Positions 1 through 6,217 of a stretch of 35,668 nucleotides of DNA are shown here, in pieces (position 1 is the stretch's first letter; every line of letters starts with the position of its first letter). The notes under the pieces are model-generated. The model was not told where the DNA came from and did no database searches. It saw nothing but the letters and a program-made list of their open reading frames with translations. The stretch is from an uncultured Coprococcus sp. GTDB taxonomy: Bacteria > Bacillota > Clostridia > Lachnospirales > Lachnospiraceae. Location of the stretch: assembly GCA_900548215.1 (NCBI GenBank), contig URJI01000016.1:1-35668 (forward strand), in the 5' to 3' direction. The translations under genes were made by a program, and so were the position numbers.

Positions 1-33
1 AAGGAAAGTGAGGTGACCGTACATGCAGAGTGA
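1..33 (+). CDS. Possible 3' tail of an upstream gene
   Basis: Frame 1 is open from the window edge to a TGA at 31-33 and could be the last ten codons of a gene lying outside the window. A second possibility is a very short reading frame from ATG 23 to TAA 79 (18 codons). Nothing distinguishes the two and no function can be assigned. The downstream stretch to 282 holds a TATAAT box but no other gene that I can support. Confidence 0.2.
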   Translation, partial: KESEVTVHAE

Positions 34-124
34 AGTGAATCAGGAAGAAAATTTGCCTGTATCGGAAGATATCAAATAATTAGAACGTATGGTTAATTTA
101 TGCGCAAATCTGCCCCAAAGAGTG

Positions 125-130
125 TATAAT
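125..130 (+). promoter_or_regulatory. Candidate -10 box for the cytidylate-kinase-like gene
   Basis: A perfect TATAAT lies at 125-130. No good TTGACA-like -35 element sits 16-18 nt upstream, so this is a partial promoter call. It would leave a leader of about 145 nt before the ATG at 283. Confidence 0.35.
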
Positions 131-282
131 AGACAGAGAAAATACAAAAAGGTGCTGACATGAAATTGGAATGCAATAGCAGATCTGTCATGTCGCTTAT
201 AAGAAGTGTATTTGTGGCCGGACATACGGCGGATTAGACGGCAGCAGACTAGTCGGTAACGGAGCAGCAGGGAGGCGTTGAT

Positions 283-852
283 ATGATCATAACAATAGGA
301 CGAGAATGTGGATGCGACGGAGATGAGGTTGCAATCAGACTTTCAGAGAGGTTTGGCATCCCGCATTACACAAAGAAAGAGATAATAGAACTGGCAAAGA
401 AAAAGGGGATATACAGCAAATATCCTTTCTTCTTTGGCGAGAGAACGATAGATTCCATGATGACATCTGTGTCAGATGATTTCGTTAGCAGAAAATATAC
501 GACTCCTATGGAGGCACTTGATGAGCTCATCGGAGGACAGGACTGCGTGATCGTTGGAAGAGCTACGGATTATGCGTATAAGGACAGACCGGATGCGGTG
601 AGGATTTTCCTGTGCGGAGATATAGATAAGCGCATAAAGAGAATAGCTGAAAAACATGGTATATCGGATAGAAAAGCCAGAAATCTCGTGGAAGAGGCGG
701 ATGCGCGCAGAAGAAATTACCACGACTATTACTCAGGCGAGAATTGGGGATATTCAGGACATTACGATCTGTGCCTGGACGAGACGAAGCTGGGTGTTGA
801 CGGAGTTGTCTGCATGGTGGCAGCGTTCGTGGAGAGAATGAAAATAAAATAA
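283..852 (+). CDS. Cytidylate kinase-like family protein (first of two)
   Basis: A 189-residue protein of the cytidylate-kinase-like family (Pfam Cytidylate_kin2 type), P-loop NTPases related to CMP kinase but usually of unknown substrate. The N-terminus MIITIGRECGCDGDE matches the family pattern GRxxGSGG with GCDG in place of GSGG, so the phosphate-binding loop is slightly degenerate. A later segment with VIVGRATDYAY and several paired Arg/Lys residues resembles the family core and lid region. The start is the ATG preceded by GGGAGG about 8 nt upstream (268-275). A paralogue lies at 34284-34877, with a more canonical GSGG loop. Whether this copy is catalytic, and on what, cannot be told from sequence. 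The gene appears to be monocistronic. Confidence 0.8.
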   Translation: MIITIGRECGCDGDEVAIRLSERFGIPHYTKKEIIELAKKKGIYSKYPFFFGERTIDSMMTSVSDDFVSRKYTTPMEALDELIGGQDCVIVGRATDYAYKDRPDAVRIFLCGDIDKRIKRIAEKHGISDRKARNLVEEADARRRNYHDYYSGENWGYSGHYDLCLDETKLGVDGVVCMVAAFVERMKIK

Positions 853-1120
853 TAGCAGTAATAACAGTTGCAGGCAGATGTAAAAAGTAGCTGGAGAGTT
901 ATAAGTTTTCATCTGAAGAAGGAGAAATATAACCACAGGTTTACTTTTAATCTGTAGTTTAAGTGTGCTATATTAAATACAGATTCCTGGCAGTGCAGCA
1001 CATAGGTGTCGTCAAACATTTTTTATTATATATTAAGATATCATCCCTGCTATATGCATAACAGGCGTAAAAAAATAGGTGGAGGCCTGGTGTATAGTAG
1101 AAAAAAAGGGAGGTATGATC

Positions 1121-1396
1121 ATGGCACAGACAAGTTTTCCAGTTATTGATCTGAGGGCCACAGGCGAAAGGATCAAGGAAATAAGGCAGCAGAAAGGAAT
1201 CACAGTTAAGACATTGCAGACATTCCTGGGTTTCAATGAACCTGTATCGATTTACAAATGGCAGCGAGGCGAATGCCTGCCGACATTTGACAATATGTAT
1301 GCAATGGCCTGCCTCTTCGGGGTGGGGATTGATGACCTCCTGGTGGGAAACCGCCAGGAGGTTATTTTTATACATATTAGACAAATGAAATTATAA
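1121..1396 (+). CDS. Small XRE-type helix-turn-helix regulator
   Basis: A 91-residue protein that is essentially one XRE/Cro-type DNA-binding domain (residues about 10-70), with the recognition region SIYKWQRGECLPTFDN typical of this fold. The start ATG 1121 is chosen because GGGAGG at 1108-1113 is spaced 7 nt from it; the ATG at 1115 is too close. It closely resembles the protein at 16637-16891: both share ID...TG..I..(I/L)RQ, GF, IYKWQ and P..DN motifs. The last about 18 codons overlap a strong terminator hairpin (1336-1370), so the C-terminal tail after LLV may be a non-conserved read-out. The target is unknown; no operon partner follows within 170 nt. Confidence 0.75.
   Translation: MAQTSFPVIDLRATGERIKEIRQQKGITVKTLQTFLGFNEPVSIYKWQRGECLPTFDNMYAMACLFGVGIDDLLVGNRQEVIFIHIRQMKL
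1336..1370 (+). terminator. Intrinsic terminator overlapping the XRE gene's 3' end
   Basis: An 11-bp stem (1336-1346 with 1351-1361, one G-U pair) closed by a GAAA tetraloop at 1347-1350 and followed by a T-rich run. It lies inside the reading frame, before the stop at 1394-1396. Confidence 0.75.
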
Positions 1397-1566
1397 ACTT
1401 TGCTTTATCATAACTATGTGATAAAATTATATTTACATGTATAATAGTGTATTTTCCCATATAATGGCTTGTTATATAGATGATATAATAATAAGGACAA
1501 AAATGGGGAGATTGGGCGATTGTGTTCAGAAATGATTAACAGATAATATGGCAAGGGAGATAGAGA

Positions 1567-1857
1567 ATGGCTGGAATTATGAACATAAAACCGGGTACAA
1601 AGATGAGGGCAGCTCTGGATGTGCCTGCAAATCAGGAACCGAAATTTAATATGATGTGCACATTTAACAAGGCACTCGATGAATCTGCGTTTCTGGTATC
1701 TATCCCTATGGTTGACTCAATGCCGGTTATGCCGGAGTGCCAAGCCCGGACGCGTGGGATGATCTCGGTGGAGACGGAGCGCCGAGCCCAGACGAATGGG
1801 ACAATGCCGGTGATGGATGGAATGATGAGGAGTCTGAGTATTCCGAGGATGATCTGA
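1567..1857 (+). CDS. Short ORF, probable displaced N-terminus of the next gene
   Basis: This frame opens with an ATG 6-8 nt after AAGGGAGA (about 1553-1560), a much better ribosome binding site than the following long frame has. The first about 56 codons read like real protein, with a KPGTKM start, then NMMCTFNK and AFLVSIPMVD; this faintly resembles PilZ N-terminal (YcgR-like) domains. After about 1735 the frame becomes an obvious shadow of the acidic region encoded one frame over. The simplest reading is that one base is missing near 1730-1740 and that the original product joined these residues to the 616-residue protein at 1737. The alternative is a truncated separate gene overlapping its neighbour. 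Confidence 0.4.
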   Translation: MAGIMNIKPGTKMRAALDVPANQEPKFNMMCTFNKALDESAFLVSIPMVDSMPVMPECQARTRGMISVETERRAQTNGTMPVMDGMMRSLSIPRMI

Positions 1858-3587
1858 CGATCACGAATCTGTACGAGAAGTATACGGGAAGTGTGGAAGA
1901 GGCACTTGGTGATGACAGATATTTCCAGTACATGTTTGAGATGATACAGGCAGGTGACAACAAGCTCCAGCAGGTGAACAGAGTTCTCCACAAGGTGGTT
2001 GACGAGACCTGGCTTACAGTGGTTGAAGAAGGAATAGAATCTATTTTCAAGATAGTTGATAAGCCTCGAAGGTTTATTGCGACAAAAGAAGAGGTCGTTC
2101 CGGTTGCCCTGGCGAAGAAGATCAGTGCCGACAGCGTGCGCCATCTCAGTCAGAACACACAGTTCATAGCCACAAATGCTGCCGGAGAGATGCAGCCGAC
2201 CAAAATTCTCAATGTGACGACAGAGGAGAGCTATGATCTTTATGAGAACAGATTTGTATACCATCTTATACAGAGACTCTTTGCTTTCGTAGATAAGCGT
2301 ACGGATGTGATCTTCTGGGCGACAGGGGATGAGACCTGCAATGTCATGAGCATGGAGAGCAAGGTGGACGATGCCTATGAGCAGATATCCTATAAGTTGG
2401 AGATGACTGTCAAGAACAAGCAGAGCCTTGTGGAAAATGATACGGATAACATGAGCGTCTTCAAGAGGATCGATCGCGTGCGCCGTATGTCAAGGGTTCT
2501 GAGGCAGAGTTCATTCTGTGAGATCATGAACGGCTGTGCCAAGGTTCTCAGTCCTATCCAGAGAACAAACCTTATGATGAAGGATCCGGATTATCGTGCA
2601 TGTTATAATCTGTGGCAATTCATAGAGAGCTATGATGAAGTTGGTTTCAGTATAGAGGAACAGGATTCCGCAATGGAATTTGATGAAGAGTATCTTTTAC
2701 AGATGTATATCAACATGATAACCAACTATACGGTTTTCAAGAGCCTTCTTGAGTCCGATCCCCGCAAGATGAACGAGATCGCGGTGGAGAAGAAAGAACC
2801 TGTAAAGCCTAAGTTCATAAAGGAGATCAAGGAGGAGATAGTAGACGATCCGAATATACCTGATGTTGAGATCCGAAAGGTATTTGTCGAGGAGGTAACT
2901 CAGGCACAGCTGGATGCCGAGGCTGCACTCGAACAGGAAAAGCAGCACACCCAGGAGCTGGAGCAGACAGTTTCGGATATGCAGTTCTCCATGTCTGATA
3001 TGCAGTGGCAGATTGATTCCTTAAGTGAGCAGTTACAGCAGCTATCTGATCTGCAGGCTCAGACTGAGGAGGAGCGCAACTCTTATATGATGCAGTTTTC
3101 TGAGGAACAGAAGGCTCATCAGGAGACGAAAGATGCGGCGGAGAAGGCGGAGGCTCAGAAACGCGCTGAGAATAGCGAGACAGAGGCGGCAGCAGCCAGG
3201 GAGCAGGCAGCAAATGCGCAGTCTTCCAAAGATGCAGCTATTCAGGAGGCTCAGGCAGCAGTGGCAACGGCTAGAAGTGAAGCAGAAACAGAGGTTCGTA
3301 CAGCCCGCAGCAATGCATCATCTGACATAGAGGCAATGAAGAAGGAAATGGCAGAGACCATTGCAAGGATCCAGAGAGAGGCCGCAGAGCAGGTGGCAGC
3401 TTCGCAGAAGAGTGCAGCTGAGCAGATTGCTGAGATGAAGCGGAAGGCAGATGAACAGATCGAAACAGCTCAGAAGAGAGAACAGAAAGCTTTGGCAAAG
3501 GCGGAGGCAAACAGTCTCAGCCATTACATAAGACGTTCTCTTGAGGAAAGACGAGAGCGAAATAAATCTGCAGACGATAAGCAGTAA
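1737..3587 (+). CDS. DUF2357-like protein with long C-terminal coiled coil
   Basis: A 616-residue protein. Residues 1-45 are acidic and carry a doubled PSPD-x-W-D motif. Residues about 55-340 resemble the DUF2357 domain, including VPVALAKKISADSVRHLSQN and YDLYENRFVYHLIQRL. From about 385 to 605 the protein is rich in Glu, Ala, Gln and Lys with heptad-like periodicity, predicting a long coiled coil, and it ends in a basic tail. DUF2357 proteins are often linked to a PD-(D/E)XK nuclease domain; none is seen here. The start is a GTG with a poor ribosome binding site and the frame is closed just upstream at 1713-1715, so the true N-terminus is probably the out-of-frame ORF at 1567. It is followed by a signal peptidase gene 24 nt downstream. 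Function is unknown. Confidence 0.7.
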   Translation: MPSPDAWDDLGGDGAPSPDEWDNAGDGWNDEESEYSEDDLTITNLYEKYTGSVEEALGDDRYFQYMFEMIQAGDNKLQQVNRVLHKVVDETWLTVVEEGIESIFKIVDKPRRFIATKEEVVPVALAKKISADSVRHLSQNTQFIATNAAGEMQPTKILNVTTEESYDLYENRFVYHLIQRLFAFVDKRTDVIFWATGDETCNVMSMESKVDDAYEQISYKLEMTVKNKQSLVENDTDNMSVFKRIDRVRRMSRVLRQSSFCEIMNGCAKVLSPIQRTNLMMKDPDYRACYNLWQFIESYDEVGFSIEEQDSAMEFDEEYLLQMYINMITNYTVFKSLLESDPRKMNEIAVEKKEPVKPKFIKEIKEEIVDDPNIPDVEIRKVFVEEVTQAQLDAEAALEQEKQHTQELEQTVSDMQFSMSDMQWQIDSLSEQLQQLSDLQAQTEEERNSYMMQFSEEQKAHQETKDAAEKAEAQKRAENSETEAAAAREQAANAQSSKDAAIQEAQAAVATARSEAETEVRTARSNASSDIEAMKKEMAETIARIQREAAEQVAASQKSAAEQIAEMKRKADEQIETAQKREQKALAKAEANSLSHYIRRSLEERRERNKSADDKQ

Positions 3588-3611
3588 AACGTTGTAACAG
3601 GATATACTTTT

Positions 3612-4265
3612 ATGTTTAAGAAGATACTATATACAATTATAAATGTACTATCAGTCATTATCATCATTGCGGCAGTATTTGTGCTGCTTATAGTGGTGAT
3701 GACCAAACCGGGCAAGACTCCGAACATAGCCGGTTACATGGCACTTCGGGTAACCACAGGGAGTATGGCACCAACCTACAATGTGGATTCACTGATAATT
3801 GTTAAGCAGACAGATCCGGCAGCCATAAAGGAGAATGATGTGATATCATTTTATTCCTCGGATCCTGCTCTTTCAGGTGCGGTAAATACACATAGAGTTG
3901 TCTCGATAGAGACAGATGGTAATAATTATAGGTATATTACAAAGGGTGATGCCAATAATGTGGTGGATCGTTATGATGTGGACTCAAGAGATCTGCTTGG
4001 CAGGGTGGTGTGGTCATCGCTCATACTTGGCAAGATAGTGAGGCTTGTGTCCAACCCGCTTATATTTGTACCCATAATTCTTGTTCCGCTTGCCATTATA
4101 CTCGTAACCAATCTCATAAAGACTGTATCCTATGCAAGAAAGATAGCAAAGGATGAGGAGGAGGCAGCTGTAAAAGAGGCGATCCAGTATATACGGGAGA
4201 AGAATCTCAGAGAAACAGGCGACACGACAGAAGACAGTGAGACTTCAGGGAGAAAGTCGGAATAG
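3612..4265 (+). CDS. SipW-type signal peptidase I (S26B)
   Basis: A 217-residue membrane serine protease that removes signal peptides from secreted proteins. Residues 5-30 form an N-terminal transmembrane helix and about 150-172 a second one near the C-terminus, leaving a basic and acidic cytoplasmic tail. The nucleophile is Ser51 in TGSMAPTY. The usual catalytic Lys of bacterial type I peptidases is replaced by His94 in NTHRVV, with GDANNVVDRYDV supplying the conserved Asp region; this places it in the SipW/ER-like S26B subclass. It lies 24 nt after the coiled-coil gene and is probably cotranscribed with it. SipW homologues often process particular surface or matrix proteins; no such substrate gene is adjacent, so its client is unknown. 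Confidence 0.88.
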   Translation: MFKKILYTIINVLSVIIIIAAVFVLLIVVMTKPGKTPNIAGYMALRVTTGSMAPTYNVDSLIIVKQTDPAAIKENDVISFYSSDPALSGAVNTHRVVSIETDGNNYRYITKGDANNVVDRYDVDSRDLLGRVVWSSLILGKIVRLVSNPLIFVPIILVPLAIILVTNLIKTVSYARKIAKDEEEAAVKEAIQYIREKNLRETGDTTEDSETSGRKSE

Positions 4266-4277
4266 TGGACCTATAAA

Positions 4278-4321
4278 AAAGGACAGAACTTTTCAGCGAA
4301 AGCTGGTGGATTCTGTCCTTT
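4278..4321 (+). terminator. Terminator-like hairpin after the signal peptidase gene
   Basis: An 11-bp perfect inverted repeat (4278-4288 AAAGGACAGAA with 4311-4321). The T-run on the plus strand is weak, but the minus strand has a run of T after the stem. Confidence 0.55.
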
Positions 4322-4333
4322 AATAATTTCCCA

Positions 4334-4351
4334 TGTAAACAAAAATTTACA
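4334..4351 (+). promoter_or_regulatory. Inverted repeat, candidate RpiR operator half-sites
   Basis: TGTAAA at 4334-4339 and TTTACA at 4346-4351 form an inverted repeat with 6 nt between, upstream of the regulator gene's promoter. A related pair with the same half-sites, 10 bp further apart, lies at 5329-5356 before the transport operon. Binding by the RpiR protein is inferred. Confidence 0.35.
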
Positions 4352-4367
4352 CAGCCAACACAGGCAT

Positions 4368-4407
4368 TTGACACGACTGCTCTACAATAATATGTAGTTT
4401 TACTACA
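4368..4407 (+). promoter_or_regulatory. Promoter with overlapping palindrome before the RpiR gene
   Basis: TTGACA at 4368-4373 is followed after 17 nt by a TATGTA -10 at 4391-4396. A palindrome TGTAGTTTTACTACA (4393-4407) overlaps the -10 and the expected start site, a good position for an autoregulatory operator. The -35 is a perfect match and the -10 only partial. Confidence 0.5.
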
Positions 4408-4430
4408 AGGAGAACTGGAGGTAATAGATC

Positions 4431-5300
4431 GTGGTCAGATATAATATCAGAGCGGCATACCCAAAACTTAGGCAATCTGAACATAGGGTTGCGGAATATA
4501 TGTTGGAACATATGGATGATATGGAGAATATGACTTTGGCGAGACTTGCCGAATCGGCAGAGGTCAGTCAGCCAACTGTACTGAGAATGCTCAGAAAAGC
4601 TGGGTATGGGGGATTTAAAGAATTGAGGATAGCTGTTCTCAAGGACAAGATGAAAGAGAACGCCGATAAAAAAGAGTCAGATGGCGGTATTCTTGGAATG
4701 CCGTTTCATAAAGGTGAGAAGCTAGAGGACATTCCGGGGCGAATAGTTGTAAATACTATAGAACTCCTAAATGATTCACTTAAGTCCATTTCGGCGAAGG
4801 CACTTGAGAAGGCGGTGTGCGCCATAGACAGAGCTGGCAGGGTTGGTATATTTTCTGTGGAGGATTCCAACTCGGTTGCAATAGATCTGCAGACAAAACT
4901 TATGTATTTGGGAATTTCATGTGAATACAACTGTGATTATTATCTGCAGAGCATACAAGCAGGTCATATGTCCACAGGAGATGTAGCAGTAGGTATATCT
5001 TACACGGGAACATCGATAAACACGGTGGATGTACTTAAAAGTGCGAGAAACAGAGGCGCAACGACCATTGCGATAACAAACTTTACGGATACACCGTTGG
5101 CGGAGGCTGCCGATATCATGATCCTCACATCGGATCGACAATTTCTGCAGGGGAATGACATATTTTCCAGAACGGTGCATATGGCTGTAGTGGATATGAT
5201 ATATGTGGGACTTATGTCCATGGACTTTGATAAATATTCAAGGCAGCTTTCAAAGAGTGGCAGGATGATAAGTAAGCGCAGATACGGTGCTGATATGTAG
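4431..5300 (+). CDS. MurR/RpiR-family regulator of the AEP locus
   Basis: A 289-residue regulator with an N-terminal RpiR helix-turn-helix (residues 1-77, including LAESAEVSQPTVLRMLRKAGY) and a C-terminal SIS domain (about 120-255; GISYTGTSINTVDVLKSAR is the phosphosugar-type loop). SIS domains in this family sense small phosphorylated metabolites. The GTG start is supported by GGAGG at 4417-4421, 9 nt upstream. The gene precedes the AEP transporter and catabolic genes on the same strand, separated by its own terminator (5285-5327), so it is probably transcribed separately and controls the operon. The ligand could be AEP, phosphonoacetaldehyde or a phosphosugar; this is inference. Phosphonate operons elsewhere more often use LysR or GntR regulators. 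Confidence 0.88.
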   Translation: MVRYNIRAAYPKLRQSEHRVAEYMLEHMDDMENMTLARLAESAEVSQPTVLRMLRKAGYGGFKELRIAVLKDKMKENADKKESDGGILGMPFHKGEKLEDIPGRIVVNTIELLNDSLKSISAKALEKAVCAIDRAGRVGIFSVEDSNSVAIDLQTKLMYLGISCEYNCDYYLQSIQAGHMSTGDVAVGISYTGTSINTVDVLKSARNRGATTIAITNFTDTPLAEAADIMILTSDRQFLQGNDIFSRTVHMAVVDMIYVGLMSMDFDKYSRQLSKSGRMISKRRYGADM

Positions 5301-5327
5301 AGAAATTACATATCGGCACCGTTTTTT
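5285..5327 (+). terminator. Intrinsic terminator overlapping the RpiR gene's stop
   Basis: A 15-bp stem with one G-U pair (5285-5299 with 5307-5321) is followed by six T at 5322-5327. The left arm includes the last codons and stop of the regulator gene. Confidence 0.85.
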
Positions 5328-5328
5328 A

Positions 5329-5356
5329 TGTAAAATTTCCGTTCAAAAGTTTTACA
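5329..5356 (+). promoter_or_regulatory. Inverted repeat upstream of the AEP operon
   Basis: TGTAAAA (5329-5335) and TTTTACA (5350-5356) form an inverted repeat. The core half-sites match those at 4334-4351 but their start-to-start spacing is 22 bp rather than 12 bp, a difference of about one helical turn. The right half could also serve as a TTTACA -35 box, though no strong -10 follows at 17 nt. The rest of the leader (5357-5464) shows only the GGGAGG at 5446-5451. Confidence 0.35.
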
Positions 5357-5464
5357 CTGCCTTGATAGCAAGGGGGACAAATGCCGTGATAACCTGTGAA
5401 CCGTACAAGCGAAATGAACATAACACCTGCAGGACAGAGCAGGACGGGAGGTTAAGATTTTAGA

Positions 5465-6217
5465 ATGTTAGAACTGAAAAACATAACAAAGAAGTATGGA
5501 GATTTATCAATCTTGAATGACATATCACTTCAAATAGAAAAGGGTGAGATCGTGTCGATTCTCGGACCATCCGGAAGTGGAAAGACAACACTTCTCAATA
5601 TGATACTCGGGATCACGGATGTAACGGACGGAAGGATTATCTATGATGGTGAAGATATAGCAAATGTTCCGCTGGAAAAGAGAGGTTTCAATATAGTATT
5701 TCAGGACTATGCGCTTTTTCCTAATCTCACGGCTTATGGAAATATAGTGTATGGACTCAGGAACAAGCCGGATATATCAACGAAGAAAGACGTGGATGAT
5801 CTGGTAAAATTGCTTGGACTTGAGGAGCATCTTGAGAAGAAGATAGATCAGCTTTCAGGCGGACAGAAACAGAGAGTTGCACTTGCCAGAACAATGGTCA
5901 TGAAACCGAAGATACTTCTTCTTGATGAGCCGCTCTCAGCACTTGATGGTGTCATAAAGGAGTCGATCAAGGACAAGATAAAAGAGATCGCAAGAGAATA
6001 TGCGCTCACAACGATCATAGTTACCCATGATCCTGAGGAGGCGCTTACCCTTTCTGACAAAGTGCTGATAATAGACGGCGGCAGGATAGCCCAGTATGGA
6101 ACTCCAGACGAGATCGTGCATACTCCGTCAAATGATTTTGTTGAGAATTTTATATTGAATCAGCTTGAGATAAAGAGAAACAACATATTTGATCTGTTTG
6201 GGAGGAAGGTTTCATGA
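5465..6217 (+). CDS. AEP ABC transporter ATP-binding protein
   Basis: A 250-residue ABC ATPase of the spermidine/iron/phosphonate importer class. It shows Walker A GPSGSGKTT (residues 34-42), the Q-loop VFQDYALFPNLTAY, the signature LSGGQKQR (from residue 130), Walker B ILLLDEPLSALD and the switch His in VTHDPEEAL. It lacks the long regulatory C-terminal domain of PotA/MalK-type ATPases. GGGAGG lies 13 nt before the ATG, a somewhat long spacing. Its stop overlaps the permease start by 4 nt (ATGA), so the two are translationally coupled. Assignment to AEP uptake rests on the downstream phnW and phnX genes and on the iron-transporter-like two-lobed permease typical of putative AEP importers. 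Confidence 0.88.
   Translation: MLELKNITKKYGDLSILNDISLQIEKGEIVSILGPSGSGKTTLLNMILGITDVTDGRIIYDGEDIANVPLEKRGFNIVFQDYALFPNLTAYGNIVYGLRNKPDISTKKDVDDLVKLLGLEEHLEKKIDQLSGGQKQRVALARTMVMKPKILLLDEPLSALDGVIKESIKDKIKEIAREYALTTIIVTHDPEEALTLSDKVLIIDGGRIAQYGTPDEIVHTPSNDFVENFILNQLEIKRNNIFDLFGRKVS

Noticed and set aside
968..1384. Minus-strand frame opposite the first XRE gene
   Set aside because: It is antisense to a well-supported HTH gene and shows no family features.
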